The notes: generated by a model from the sequence alone, not told the origin. A DNA stretch of 64,000 nucleotides from an uncultured Eubacteriales bacterium (GCA_934479825.1 CAKSOW010000002.1:112775-176774), one strand, 5' to 3'. Numbered from the stretch's first letter, positions 31,257-39,863 are shown. Made by a program: numbers and translations.

Positions 31257-31975
31257 CTTCCGCTCTCCTTATCCGGTTTTACGGGATAGGCACTTTCGTC
31301 GAGCGCACGGATACGGTCAAAAACCATGTCGCTGATTCTCTGATACTCCTCAGGGCTTTTCGCACCTGCGGCATATTCTTCAAACGAGATCGGCTTGCCG
31401 ACGCGGACATGCACCCGGCGAAACAGACGAACCTTGTAGTCCTTTGTAAAAATTGCCACCGGCACCACCGGCGCTTCCGTGCGGTAGACCATCATACCGA
31501 CGCCGCTTTTGATATCCTTGGTTTCGGGTCTTACGCCGCGGCAGCGTTTTCCCTGCGGAAAAATACCGAGCGGTTCGCCGTGCTTCAAATAGGTGAGCGC
31601 CGTTTTGATGGCTCCTATATCGGCCGCGTCACGATCGACCGGAAACGCGCCGAGCGCGCGCAACAGTTTTCCCAAAAGCGGTATGCGAAACAACTGCACC
31701 TTTGCCATAAAGTGTACCGGCCGTTTGACGGCAATGGCCGCCAAAACGGGATCCCAGTTGGAAATGTGGTTGCCGCAGACAAAGCAAGCGCCGTCTTTCG
31801 GCATGTTTTCCGTTCCTTTGATATCGGCAAAAAACAAGAATCGCACAAAGCCGGCCAAAAAGGCCACGGCAAAACGGTAAAGCCGCATGGGTTCCGGCGT
31901 ATAAGGCTTCGGAACGGAGGACGTGCGGTTCTCACGGTTTTCGTTATTCTCTGCCGGTTTTTCCAAGTTTTCCAT
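31253..31975 (-). CDS. plsC: 1-acyl-sn-glycerol-3-phosphate acyltransferase
   Basis: A 240-residue membrane-associated acyltransferase making phosphatidic acid from lysophosphatidate. It has the catalytic NHISNWD (HX4D) near residue 70, the substrate motif GIFPQGKRCR and the VPVAIF block. A hydrophobic N-terminal segment (FAVAFLAGFVRFLFF) precedes the fold. The ATG at 31975 has an SD (GGAG) and overlaps the cmk end by 32 nt. The frame is open further upstream, but that part is antisense-free cmk coding in another frame. Confidence 0.9.
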   Translation of the reverse strand: MENLEKPAENNENRENRTSSVPKPYTPEPMRLYRFAVAFLAGFVRFLFFADIKGTENMPKDGACFVCGNHISNWDPVLAAIAVKRPVHFMAKVQLFRIPLLGKLLRALGAFPVDRDAADIGAIKTALTYLKHGEPLGIFPQGKRCRGVRPETKDIKSGVGMMVYRTEAPVVPVAIFTKDYKVRLFRRVHVRVGKPISFEEYAAGAKSPEEYQRISDMVFDRIRALDESAYPVKPDKESGR

Positions 31976-32624
31976 AAATGATCTCCAATGCTTTTTCCAC
32001 GGTTTGGTCAGCGTCAAGAGCGCTGTTGTCGAAAAGAATGGCGTCTTTCGCCGGAACACAGGGAGCGGCGGCACGGGTCGCGTCGTTTTTATCACGCGTG
32101 CGCATATCGCCAAGCACTTCGTCAAGCGTTACGTTCTGACCTTTGGCAACAAGCTCTCTGTAACGGCGTTCGGCGCGGCAACGATCATCCGCGCTCAAAA
32201 AGATCTTGACCGACGCATTCGGCAGAACCACCGTGCCGATATCACGGCCGTCCATGATGACGTTTTCCTTTTCGGCAAAGGCACGCTGACGGTCAAGAAG
32301 AAAGGCTCTGACTGGCGGCAAAGCCGACACGGCAGACGCGTACATGGACATTTCCGGTGTGCGGATCTCGTCCGACACATCCTCGCCGTTTAAGAACACA
32401 TGTTGAGCGCCGTCAAGCCATTTCAACTCGATTCGGATATTGTCAAACTGCTTTTCAAGCGCTTTGGCGTCCTTGGGGTCAATGCCGTTTCGCTTGGCAA
32501 AAAGGCCGACTGTGCGGTACATAGCGCCGGTGTCGATATAAAGATAGCCAGTTTTCCGGGAAAGCGCCTTGGCAAGCGTGGACTTTCCCGAACCGGATGG
32601 TCCGTCAATAGCAATTGAAATCAT
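31944..32624 (-). CDS. cmk: Cytidylate kinase
   Basis: A 226-residue NMP kinase phosphorylating CMP/dCMP. It has the P-loop AIDGPSGSGKSTLAK (residues 5-19), the CMP-binding YIDTGAMYR and DGRDIGTVVLP, and the lid region DRCRAERRYREL. The start overlaps the flavoprotein stop (ATGA) and has an SD (GGAGG). It is part of the flavoprotein - cmk - plsC - ispH - rpsA operon common in Clostridia. Confidence 0.96.
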   Translation of the reverse strand: MISIAIDGPSGSGKSTLAKALSRKTGYLYIDTGAMYRTVGLFAKRNGIDPKDAKALEKQFDNIRIELKWLDGAQHVFLNGEDVSDEIRTPEMSMYASAVSALPPVRAFLLDRQRAFAEKENVIMDGRDIGTVVLPNASVKIFLSADDRCRAERRYRELVAKGQNVTLDEVLGDMRTRDKNDATRAAAPCVPAKDAILFDNSALDADQTVEKALEIIYGKLGKTGRE

Positions 32625-33970
32625 ATTTCTTCCTCCGAAAGGATAGGCTGAGCGGCGTTTTTGGCCGCAAGATAAGCAGTTGAAAAAGCAATTTGCAGAT
32701 TAAAACCGCCGGTATATGCGTCCACATCCATTACTTCCCCGGCAAAATAAAGGCCGTCCGTGAGCTTGGATTCCATGGTTGAGGGGTTTATCTGCTTTAC
32801 GTTCACGCCGCCGCTTGTGACAATAGCCTCCGCCATGGGGCGCATAGCGGTGATATGCAGGGAAAACCGCTTGAAGTTTTCCGCAAGGCGCCGGCGGTCG
32901 CTCTTATTGAGCGCACCGGGTTTGGTATCGGGCGACAGACCGCACATGCGGCAAAAAGGCTCGGTCATGCTTTTAGGAAGCATTTCGCCTAAAAGATTGG
33001 AAAGATTTTTGGCATGTCCGGTTTCAAAGAGCGAAACAAGCCGCGCGTCGATCTGTGCCGGATCAAGCGCAGGCTTTAAATCGATATCCGCGCGGTATTT
33101 GCCGGCCGCAAAAGGGCGCATGTGCGCCGAGGCGGAAAGCACAAGCGGACCGGAAATACCGAAGTGAGTAAACAGCATTTCTCCCATTTTGGAATACACC
33201 GTTTTTTTTCGTTCGGTATCGACAACAGAGAGCGTGACATTTTTCAAAGACAGCCCGGAAAGTCCCGAACACAGCGCCTGTTCCTCGCATTCAAGCGGGA
33301 CAAGCGACGGAAGAAAATCGGTTACGGTATGACCGAAATGCTCGGCAAACGCGAATCCGTCGCCGGTCGATCCGGTCTGCGGATAGGAAAGTCCGCCGGT
33401 ACAGACGACCGTGCGGTCGAACAAGTGGGTTTCGCCGCATTCGTCGGTCAGAAGAAAGGAATTCTTTTTCTGTTCCGTAGTTTCCGGAGAATCCGTTTTT
33501 TCCATTTTCTCAATTTTCCGGTTGATTACATGCACGCCGCGGCGTTTCAGTTCCGCTTTGAGCGCGCGCAGGACATCAAGCGCTTTATCAGAGGCCGGAA
33601 AAACTCTGCCGCCGCGTTCGGTTTTGAGCGGCACGCCGAGATTTTCAAAATAGGCCATAACCTTTTCGGGCGGAAAAGCGCGAAAAGCGGCATAGAGAAA
33701 TTTCGGGTTACTGATAACGCTTGCGGTAAATTCTTCGGCGGTGCAGGCATTGGTGACGTTACAGCGGCCTTTACCGGTGATAAGCAGTTTTTTGCCCAAA
33801 TAGGCATTATCGAAACAGCGTTCGCTGTCGAGGGTGCGTTCGGAGCGGTTCTTTTCAAACAAGGTAACGTCCGCGCCATTTTCTGCGGCAAGGCAGGCGC
33901 ACATAAGTCCGGCGGCTCCTCCGCCGACGACGGCGACACGCGGTATATTAGCAAATTGCGGTTGGTTCAT
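32621..33970 (-). CDS. HI0933/YhiN-like FAD-binding flavoprotein
   Basis: A 449-residue flavoprotein with an N-terminal FAD dinucleotide fold (RVAVVGGGAAGLMCACLAAENG), the family block GKKLLITGKGRCNVTN, VVCTGGLSYPQTGSTGDGF and the C-terminal GLYFAGEVMDVDAYTGGFNLQIAFSTAYL. This family is often annotated as aminoacetone oxidase or NAD(P)/FAD oxidoreductase; the physiological substrate is not settled. The start at 33970 lies 4 nt after the rpiR stop and lacks a clear SD; a start inside rpiR (ATG at 34003) is possible. Confidence 0.88.
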   Translation of the reverse strand: MNQPQFANIPRVAVVGGGAAGLMCACLAAENGADVTLFEKNRSERTLDSERCFDNAYLGKKLLITGKGRCNVTNACTAEEFTASVISNPKFLYAAFRAFPPEKVMAYFENLGVPLKTERGGRVFPASDKALDVLRALKAELKRRGVHVINRKIEKMEKTDSPETTEQKKNSFLLTDECGETHLFDRTVVCTGGLSYPQTGSTGDGFAFAEHFGHTVTDFLPSLVPLECEEQALCSGLSGLSLKNVTLSVVDTERKKTVYSKMGEMLFTHFGISGPLVLSASAHMRPFAAGKYRADIDLKPALDPAQIDARLVSLFETGHAKNLSNLLGEMLPKSMTEPFCRMCGLSPDTKPGALNKSDRRRLAENFKRFSLHITAMRPMAEAIVTSGGVNVKQINPSTMESKLTDGLYFAGEVMDVDAYTGGFNLQIAFSTAYLAAKNAAQPILSEEEI

Positions 33971-33974
33971 ACGT

Positions 33975-34841
33975 TTATTTACTGATAGGGGCTTCGTACA
34001 CATCGTATTCGTCCCAAATCTGTTCAAGTTCGTTGAAGGTTTTTTCGAGTGTCAATCGGTTCTTACGGCCGATTGCGACGATAAGCGCGTTGATGATGCT
34101 GAGCGGCGCTACGAGCGAATCGACGAAAGACGCCATGTCGCTTCGGGCGAACAGCTTGATATCCGCGAACATTGTAATGGGAGCGGTATCGCTGTCGGTC
34201 AATGCGATAACAGTCGCGCCGCGGCGTTTGGCAAATTCGGCAGCCGTTTTGGTACGTTTGGAATAGCGCGGATAGGAAATGGCGATGAGGACGTCGTCCT
34301 TGCCGATACGAAATACCTCTTCAAACATATCGATTGTGGTATTGCTGCTGACGAGGTGGACGTTATCGAAAATATAGCGGAAGTAATGATTGATGAAATC
34401 GGCAAGCATATTGGAAGAACGTTTACCGATGATATAGATATTTTTAGCGGTGCAGATCGTTTCGACAGCTTTCTCGAACGACACGTCGTCCAGATTTGCA
34501 AGCGATGCTTTCAGATTGGCGATATCGGCGCTGACGACCGAAGAAGGGATATTGCGTTCGCCGATCAGGCTATCGGCCACGTCGATACGCTGAACGGCGG
34601 TCAGTTTGGAACGCAGGCTTTTTTGCAATTCGTTCTGGAAATCCGGATAGCCGGAAAAGCCGAGCTCAATTGCGAACCGCACGACGGTAGATTCCGAGAT
34701 TCCGACCTCCGCGCCCAGTTTGGTAGCGGTTAAGTAAGCCGCTTTTTCGCTGTGTTCCAGAATATAAGCGGCGATCCGTTTATGGCTCTTTGACATTCCG
34801 TCCAGGGCATTTTTAATCTGTTCAAACAAATCTGTCTGCAT
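33975..34841 (-). CDS. MurR/RpiR family transcriptional regulator
   Basis: A 288-residue regulator with an N-terminal HTH-6 domain (residues 1-80: SKSHKRIAAYILEH, VGISESTVVRFAIELGFSGYPDFQ) and a C-terminal SIS sugar-phosphate-binding domain (NIYIIGKRSSNMLADF, DDVLIAISYPRYSKRT). Such proteins sense phosphosugars. The ATG at 34841 has an SD (GGAG). As first gene of an operon of housekeeping genes its target is unclear; autoregulation is possible given the leader hairpin. Confidence 0.9.
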   Translation of the reverse strand: MQTDLFEQIKNALDGMSKSHKRIAAYILEHSEKAAYLTATKLGAEVGISESTVVRFAIELGFSGYPDFQNELQKSLRSKLTAVQRIDVADSLIGERNIPSSVVSADIANLKASLANLDDVSFEKAVETICTAKNIYIIGKRSSNMLADFINHYFRYIFDNVHLVSSNTTIDMFEEVFRIGKDDVLIAISYPRYSKRTKTAAEFAKRRGATVIALTDSDTAPITMFADIKLFARSDMASFVDSLVAPLSIINALIVAIGRKNRLTLEKTFNELEQIWDEYDVYEAPISK

Positions 34842-34857
34842 AATTCGCTCCAAATCT

Positions 34858-34886
34858 CCCAGCTTTTCTTTCGGAGAAAAGCTGGG
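34858..34886 (-). other. Hairpin in the rpiR 5' leader
   Basis: A perfect 12-bp stem (CCCAGCTTTTCT / AGAAAAGCTGGG) with a 5-nt loop ends 17 nt before the rpiR start and leaves the SD free. There is no U-tract, so it is not a terminator. It may act in mRNA stability or as a protein site. Confidence 0.5.
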
Positions 34887-34977
34887 CAAAAGAACTCGCC
34901 TTTGTCCTGCAAGTATTTCTCGTACAAGTACGGCAAATGTCCGGCATGGGGATTCACGGACATCCGTATTAATTTAT

Positions 34978-35007
34978 ATTATGACACAAAAAAGCCTTTT
35001 TTGTCAA
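34978..35007 (-). promoter_or_regulatory. Promoter of the rpiR - flavoprotein - cmk - plsC - ispH - rpsA operon
   Basis: Minus strand: consensus -35 TTGACA (35002-35007), 18-bp spacer, -10 CATAAT (34978-34983). The -35 lies in the loop and arm of the terminator of the preceding gene. Confidence 0.7.
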
Positions 35008-35015
35008 GGCTTTTT
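34988..35015 (-). terminator. Rho-independent terminator after the FAD dehydrogenase
   Basis: A 10-bp stem (34989-34998 with 35006-35015, AAAAAGCCTT / AAGGCTTTTT) with a 7-nt loop; the minus-strand 3' arm ends in a run of T. It overlaps the rpiR promoter. Confidence 0.8.
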
Positions 35016-35044
35016 ATGTGAAAATCGCAAAAGACGGTAAAGTT

Positions 35045-36403
35045 TTAAATATCCAGGTGTTCGCCCACGTAAAGTCCCATAGCGCCTGCCTGGGAAAGTC
35101 CGCGGGTAACGCCGCTGCCGTCGCCGATGGCATAGACGCCGTCGCCGATCTCAAAATCGCCGCTAATGAACCTCGGACGAACGGAATAATATTTGGCCTC
35201 CACGCCGTAGAGAAGCGTATCGTAATTGGATGTGCCGGGGGCGATGTTATTGATCGCGTACATGGTTTCGATGATGTTGTCAAGCTGGCGTTTGGGAATG
35301 CACAACGACAAATCGCCCGGAACAGCTTTTAAGGTCGGGCGCACGGTAGACTGTCCGATACGGTGGTCATTGGTGCGTTTTCCTTCCAGGAGGTCGCCGA
35401 AACGCTGGACAAGCACACCGCCGCCGCTGACCATGTTGCTTAAATGCGCGACATGCTTGGCATAGGCAATCGGTTCTTCAAAGGGTTGGGTGAAGTTGAC
35501 GGTAGAAAGCAGCGCAAAGTTGGTATTCTGCGTCTTTTTGGCTTCGTCGTTATTGGCATGTCCGTTGACGGTCATAATGCCGTCGGAATTTTCCATAACC
35601 ACTTCACCGCCGTCGTTGAAGCAGAACATACGGCAGATATCCCCGTATTTTTTCGTGCGGTACAGAATTTTCGGCTCATAGATGACCTTGGAGATATGCC
35701 GCCACACAAGACGCGGCAGCTCGACGCGCACGCCGATATCCACTTGGTTATTGGCAACCGGAATGCCTTTTTTGTGGCACAGTTCTCCGAACCAGCCCGA
35801 ACCGACGCGTCCGACCGCGATAACGAGCTTTTTATAGGTATATTCGTCCTTATCCGAACGGACTATTCGTTTGACTTCATCGATATCAGTCACGTCCTCA
35901 TTGGTGAAGATATCGACCTTGGTGGCAAGGTCGGAAATCAAACGCGACATGGTTTTGAAGTTGCCGTCCGTACCGAGATGTTTGACACGCGCCTGCAAAA
36001 GGCGGAGGTCATATTTGAGACATTCAAGCTTGATCTCATCGCTCGGCATATAGACATTTTCATGAGCGCCATAGGAAACCAAGATCCTATCAAGTCTTTC
36101 GATATATTCGATCGTTTTTTCCGGGCCCAAGTAATTCGGCAGCCAACCGCCGTATTCCGTGGAAATAATGAACTTGCCGTCGGAATAAGCGCCGCAGCCG
36201 CCAAGCCCCTGCATGATACCGCAGCTTTTGCAGGACACGCATTTATCGGTCTTTTTGGCAATGATCGGGCAGGTACGCTTATCGATCGGGCTTCCGCGGT
36301 CGATAATGCAGATTTTGGTGTCCTTATTCTTTTCGTAGGCGCTGTAAGCGGTCATGAGGCCGCCGATGCCGCCTCCGATGATAACGATATCATAGTTTTT
36401 CAT
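35045..36403 (-). CDS. Uncharacterised FAD-dependent dehydrogenase (COG2509-like)
   Basis: A 452-residue flavoprotein with the N-terminal FAD fold YDIVIIGGGIGGLMTAYSAYE, a cysteine-bearing segment CPIIAKKTDKCVSCKSCGIM typical of this family, GLGGCGAYSDGKF, and the C-terminal VYAIGDGSGVTRGLSQAGAMG. The four cysteines near residues 45-62 could hold an Fe-S cluster or zinc; this is inference. The substrate is unknown. It is flanked by terminators and appears monocistronic. Confidence 0.88.
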   Translation of the reverse strand: MKNYDIVIIGGGIGGLMTAYSAYEKNKDTKICIIDRGSPIDKRTCPIIAKKTDKCVSCKSCGIMQGLGGCGAYSDGKFIISTEYGGWLPNYLGPEKTIEYIERLDRILVSYGAHENVYMPSDEIKLECLKYDLRLLQARVKHLGTDGNFKTMSRLISDLATKVDIFTNEDVTDIDEVKRIVRSDKDEYTYKKLVIAVGRVGSGWFGELCHKKGIPVANNQVDIGVRVELPRLVWRHISKVIYEPKILYRTKKYGDICRMFCFNDGGEVVMENSDGIMTVNGHANNDEAKKTQNTNFALLSTVNFTQPFEEPIAYAKHVAHLSNMVSGGGVLVQRFGDLLEGKRTNDHRIGQSTVRPTLKAVPGDLSLCIPKRQLDNIIETMYAINNIAPGTSNYDTLLYGVEAKYYSVRPRFISGDFEIGDGVYAIGDGSGVTRGLSQAGAMGLYVGEHLDI

Positions 36404-36476
36404 GGTTTGACTCCTTTATTTTCTGTTCGCAGGATATAAGCCGTGCCGTCCAAAAAAGCGGACAGACACAAATAAG

Positions 36477-36496
36477 CGGTGCGGAAAACCGCACCG
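36477..36496 (-). terminator. Probable terminator after lepB
   Basis: An 8-bp GC-rich stem (CGGTGCGG / CCGCACCG) with an AAAA loop lies 26 nt past the lepB stop. The minus-strand downstream sequence CTTATTTGTG is only moderately T-rich. Confidence 0.55.
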
Positions 36497-36521
36497 GTTT
36501 GATTTGGTTTGTTATTTGAGG

Positions 36522-37232
36522 TCAATTGTCATAGTCCACATGCCCGACCGAGCCGAACGAAGTGAACGGGAACACACGCCAAAGCGCTTTGCCTAATATT
36601 TTGCGTGCGTCAATGTCGCCTACATAGCGGCTGTCAAGGGAATTGGCGCGGTTATCGCCGCACACGAACACGCATCCCTCAGCCACGACATGTTCTTCCA
36701 ACTGTCCGACCGCACGCGGATAGATCGATTTATCCGGTTCGCGCTGAGGCGCGTCGCTCGGATCGGCATACAGGGAGGAATCCGGAAAATTGACATACGG
36801 CTCTTCAAGCACATGGGTATTCCCGTCGGTATCGATGACCGTGATTTTCCAGTTTTCGTAATCAACAATGACCGTTTCGCCCTCTGTGGCAATGACGCGT
36901 TTGATGATAGGACCGCGGAATGTTTTCTCAACCTCACCGTTCCAGATCATTTGCGATTCTGTATCGTGAATCACCACGATATCGCCGCGCTGCGGATGAT
37001 AGGCCACGTCGGTGATGATCAATCTGTCGCCGTTGGCAAGCGTTTTGTCCATGGAATGACCGTCTACCGTGACAAAGCGGAACAAGAAAGTAAAGATAAA
37101 CACGACGGCAAACAGCGCCTGACAGAAAGTCTGCACCCAATCGAATACTTCGGACACGGCGCGTTCCGAAGCCGGAAGTTTTTCCGGAGTTCCGGATACG
37201 TCAGGGGTATTGGTCTTTTCGTTCTGAGTCAT
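36522..37232 (-). CDS. lepB: Signal peptidase I
   Basis: A 236-residue membrane protease removing signal peptides from exported proteins. It has one N-terminal membrane segment (ALFAVVFIFTFLFRF), the catalytic Ser in DGHSMDKTL, the catalytic Lys in IIKRVIATEGE, and GDNRANSLDSRYVG. The ATG at 37232 is chosen for its SD (AAAGGA, 9 nt upstream); another ATG lies at 37241. It is downstream of rplS but separated by a terminator. Confidence 0.95.
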   Translation of the reverse strand: MTQNEKTNTPDVSGTPEKLPASERAVSEVFDWVQTFCQALFAVVFIFTFLFRFVTVDGHSMDKTLANGDRLIITDVAYHPQRGDIVVIHDTESQMIWNGEVEKTFRGPIIKRVIATEGETVIVDYENWKITVIDTDGNTHVLEEPYVNFPDSSLYADPSDAPQREPDKSIYPRAVGQLEEHVVAEGCVFVCGDNRANSLDSRYVGDIDARKILGKALWRVFPFTSFGSVGHVDYDN

Positions 37233-37339
37233 AAAATCCATTCCTTTCTGAAACAGATCATCCGCCCAAAGCGGAAAACTCTGTTCCGGCGGCAGAATCA
37301 ACCGGAGAGTTCCGTAAAAACTTTCCGGTACGGAAAAAC

Positions 37340-37375
37340 GATAAAAAGAGACCCGATACGGGGTCTCTTTTTATC
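37340..37375 (-). terminator. Rho-independent terminator after rplS
   Basis: A 15-bp perfect stem (37340-37354 with 37361-37375; core AAAAAGAGACCC / GGGTCTCTTTTT), 6-nt loop, with T-rich 3' arm on either strand. Confidence 0.9.
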
Positions 37376-37451
37376 AACCCCGGTTGTCTGGGGCATAACC
37401 GCGCCAAAGGACGCGGCTGAGAATCGTTTTTGTACGCCGAGAGCTTTTCTC

Positions 37452-37802
37452 TTAGCCTTCGATGCGTTCCTTGACCTTTGCGCTCTTGCCAACGCGGTCA
37501 CGCAGATAGAAGAGCTTTGCGCGTCTGACCTTACCGGTACGGATAACGTCAACCTTGACCACATTCGGGGAATGGATCGGGAAGGTCTTTTCAACGCCGA
37601 CACCGTAGGAAATACGTCTTACGGTGAAGGTTTCGCCGATGCCGCCGTTACGCTTAGCGATAACGGTGCCTTCAAACATCTGGATTCTCTCTCTGTTTCC
37701 TTCTTTGATGCGGTTGTGAACACGGACGGTGTCACCGACGTTGAAAGAAGGGATCTCGTTCTTGAGCTGCTCGTTTGCAAAAGCCTCGATGATATTGTTC
37801 AT
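37452..37802 (-). CDS. rplS: 50S ribosomal protein L19
   Basis: A 116-residue ribosomal protein at the 30S-50S interface. Family motifs are FNVGDTVRVHNRIKEGNRER, QMFEGTVIAKR and the C-terminal RRAKLFYLRDRVGKSAKVKE. Start ATG with a strong SD (AAGGAGG). It is expressed from its own near-consensus promoter and has a structured leader. The usual rpsP - rimM - trmD neighbours are not here. Confidence 0.97.
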   Translation of the reverse strand: MNNIIEAFANEQLKNEIPSFNVGDTVRVHNRIKEGNRERIQMFEGTVIAKRNGGIGETFTVRRISYGVGVEKTFPIHSPNVVKVDVIRTGKVRRAKLFYLRDRVGKSAKVKERIEG

Positions 37803-37890
37803 TTTGGTTTTCCTCCTTAATTCTTAGACATTCATACGCAGCGTGCAGAGGAATGCCCGTTTCTTTTAGCGCTATATACCCATAACGCAA
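37803..37890 (-). ncRNA. Possible L19 autoregulatory leader RNA
   Basis: The leader of about 88 nt between promoter and rplS can form a stem pairing GGGCATTC with GAATGTCT (8 pairs including two G-U) around a CTCTGCACGCTGCG loop, just upstream of the SD. L19 leaders that bind the ribosomal protein are known in Firmicutes; whether this matches that family needs a covariance-model search. Confidence 0.35.
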
Positions 37891-37897
37891 CGATTAG

Positions 37898-37926
37898 ATT
37901 ATAACACACGGAAATGCGTTTTGCAA
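37898..37926 (-). promoter_or_regulatory. Sigma-A promoter of rplS
   Basis: Minus strand: -35 TTGCAA (37921-37926), 17-bp spacer, -10 TATAAT (37898-37903). Confidence 0.8.
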
Positions 37927-37967
37927 GAGATATTTCCAAATTTATATGAATTATCTGTAAATTCGCA

Positions 37968-39614
37968 TCACAGCTTGATTTCATTCTGCATGGCGACAAC
38001 CGCCTCCACACAGTATTTTTTACGAAGCTTCGGCTTTTCAATTTTTCCGGTCGGGTTGCGCGGAATATCATCGAAGATGATCTGCTTGGGACGCTTATAA
38101 CGTGCCATGCCTTGGCAGAACTCCTCAATTTCCTCTTTCGTGCAGGTCATGCCGTCTTTGATTTCAATGACAGCCGTAGCAATTTCGCCAAGTCGCTTGT
38201 CCGGAGTACCGATAACGGCAACGTCCTTGACTTTATCGTAAGCGCGGATAAAGTTTTCAATCTCAACGGGATACAGATTCTCACCGCCGCTGATGATGAC
38301 GTCTTTTTTGCGGTCAACCAAATAAATAAACCCGTCCTCATCCATTTCCGCCATATCGCCCGTGAGAAGCCACTCGCCGAACAGACATTTTTTGGTAGCC
38401 TCCGGGTCGCGGTAGTAGCATTTCATGACCGAAACGCCTTTGACGGCTAACTCGCCGACCTTGCCGCGCTCGACCGGATGATGATTTTCATCCCAGATTT
38501 CTGCCTCCCAGCCCTTGCCCGGAATGCCGATCGCACCGACTTTATGGACGTTTTCAAGGCCGAGATGAATACACCCCGGACCGAGCGATTCGGTAAGGCC
38601 GTAGTTGGTATCATATTTGTGGTTCGGGAAGTGTTCCAACCAACGCTTGATAAGACTCGGCGGAACAGGCTGCGCGCCGATATGCATAAGTCTCCAACAG
38701 CTAAGATCATAGTCAGCCATGTTGACCGCGCCGCTGTCAATGGCGTCTAAGATGTCCTGCGCCCACGGCACAAGCAGCCAACAGATAGTGACCCGTTCTT
38801 CGGAAATGGTCTTTAAGATCCATTCCGGCTTTACCCCGCGCAAAAGCACCGCTTTTCCGCCCACCAAGAAACTGCCGAACCAATGCATTTTCGCACCGGT
38901 ATGATACAGCGGCGGAATACAGAGGAACACATCGTCCTTTGTCTGGCCGTGATTGTTGTTTTCCGTGTAGCAGGACGCAAGCAGGGATCTGTGGGTATGT
39001 AAGACCGCTTTGGGAAAACCGGTCGTACCGGACGAAAAATAGATCGCTGCGTCATCCTCGGGGTCAATTCTGATACGGACGTTTGTCGTCGGCATATCGG
39101 CAAGGATATCCTCATAGAATTCGGCATAGTCCGGACATTCTTCCCGGTTTCCGGCAAAAATGAATTCCTTGATTCCGGTAAGCTGCTCTTTGATTTCACC
39201 GACACGTCCGATAAAGGCCGAACCGAAAATCAAGACATCCGCTTCGGCAAGTTCCAGACAATATTTGATTTCCTCGGCGCTGTAACGGAAATTCATCGGG
39301 CAGACCACAGCGCCCGTTTTCAGAATGCCGAAATACATCGGCAGCCAGCCGATGCAGTTCATCATCAGAATGGCAACTTTGTTCCCTTTTGTCACGCCTT
39401 CGGAGAGAAAATGGTGCGCCAATTTGTTGGCCGTGCCCTCAAAATCGCGCCAAGTCAGCTCTCTGCGATGAATCGGCTTGGGCATGGCTTCCACAAGGTC
39501 ATATTCTTTCCAGGCGCGGTCGATGCGTTCTTGAATTTCCGGATTGACCTCGACAAGGCTGACCTCGTCCGGGTACAATTCGGCATTTTTGGTTAAAATG
39601 TCCGTGATGATCAT
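37968..39614 (-). CDS. Acyl-CoA synthetase / AMP-dependent ligase
   Basis: A 548-residue ANL-superfamily enzyme activating a carboxylic acid to its CoA thioester through an acyl-adenylate. It has the P-loop IYFSSGTTGFPKAVLHTH, the A5 motif NYGLTES, A7 LLTGDMAEMD, A8 LVDRKKDVIISGGENLYP and the C-terminal catalytic Lys in NPTGKIEKPKL. The substrate class is not evident; it is not a close match to bile-acid ligase BaiB. The ATG at 39614 has an SD (GGGAG). It is preceded by a terminator and Tyr-rich leader peptide, suggesting regulation by charged tRNA-Tyr and hence perhaps a role with aromatic acids (inference). Confidence 0.88.
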   Translation of the reverse strand: MIITDILTKNAELYPDEVSLVEVNPEIQERIDRAWKEYDLVEAMPKPIHRRELTWRDFEGTANKLAHHFLSEGVTKGNKVAILMMNCIGWLPMYFGILKTGAVVCPMNFRYSAEEIKYCLELAEADVLIFGSAFIGRVGEIKEQLTGIKEFIFAGNREECPDYAEFYEDILADMPTTNVRIRIDPEDDAAIYFSSGTTGFPKAVLHTHRSLLASCYTENNNHGQTKDDVFLCIPPLYHTGAKMHWFGSFLVGGKAVLLRGVKPEWILKTISEERVTICWLLVPWAQDILDAIDSGAVNMADYDLSCWRLMHIGAQPVPPSLIKRWLEHFPNHKYDTNYGLTESLGPGCIHLGLENVHKVGAIGIPGKGWEAEIWDENHHPVERGKVGELAVKGVSVMKCYYRDPEATKKCLFGEWLLTGDMAEMDEDGFIYLVDRKKDVIISGGENLYPVEIENFIRAYDKVKDVAVIGTPDKRLGEIATAVIEIKDGMTCTKEEIEEFCQGMARYKRPKQIIFDDIPRNPTGKIEKPKLRKKYCVEAVVAMQNEIKL

Positions 39615-39647
39615 AAAAAAGTCTCCCAAAATTTATTTTCGTTTTTG

Positions 39648-39678
39648 CAAAAAAGAAGCCCTGCGAAAACCGCAGGGC
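39648..39678 (-). terminator. Attenuator terminator upstream of the acyl-CoA ligase
   Basis: An 8-bp GC-rich stem (GCCCTGCG / CGCAGGGC, 39658-39678) with a 5-nt loop, followed on the minus strand by TTCTTTTTT. It ends about 34 nt before the ligase start, so it controls readthrough into that gene. Its 5' arm (CTGCGG) can instead pair with CCGCAG of the upstream hairpin. Confidence 0.8.
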
Positions 39679-39697
39679 GAACAGTTAATGTTAACGT

Positions 39698-39729
39698 CTG
39701 CGGACAACAACGAACGCGCCGGTCCGCAG
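39698..39729 (-). promoter_or_regulatory. Anti-antiterminator hairpin of the attenuator
   Basis: Minus strand: CTGCGGAC (39722-39729) pairs with GTCCGCAG (39698-39705), an 8-bp stem. The same GTCCGCAG can pair with the terminator's 5' arm, and the same CTGCGGA can pair with TTCGCAG inside the end of the leader ORF. The alternatives are mutually exclusive. Confidence 0.65.
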
Positions 39730-39737
39730 AACAAATT

Positions 39738-39818
39738 TCAAATGTGCTGCGAAATACGGCGCTGACAATAATAGTAATAATAGATTTCGTTGATAAGATG
39801 TGCGCGGAACGTTTTCAT
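39738..39818 (-). CDS. Leader peptide with five consecutive tyrosines
   Basis: A 26-codon ORF starting MKTFRAHLIN, with residues 13-17 all Tyr (TAT TAT TAC TAT TAT), then Cys18, ending in TGA. A strong SD (GGAGG) lies 9 nt before the ATG. It precedes two alternative hairpins and a terminator upstream of the acyl-CoA ligase. By analogy with trp and phe attenuators, slow decoding of the Tyr run would favour antitermination. A -10-like TATACT at 39864-39869 lies upstream. It was found directly in the sequence; no homologue is known to me. Confidence 0.7.
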   Translation of the reverse strand: MKTFRAHLINEIYYYYYCQRRISQHI

Positions 39819-39863
39819 CGGAACAAGCCTCCGAATGGATTTTCTACATTACGAATTTAATTC

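Noticed and set aside
35444..36439. Long open frame (331 codons) on the plus strand opposite the FAD dehydrogenase
   Set aside because: Antisense shadow of a well-supported gene; no SD, no recognisable domains and composition mirrors the real frame.
36690..37820. 376-codon plus-strand frame across lepB and rplS
   Set aside because: Runs antisense through two certain genes and a terminator.
37968..39614. Calling the acyl-CoA ligase a bile-acid CoA ligase (BaiB)
   Set aside because: Only general ANL motifs are shared; no other bai genes are near.
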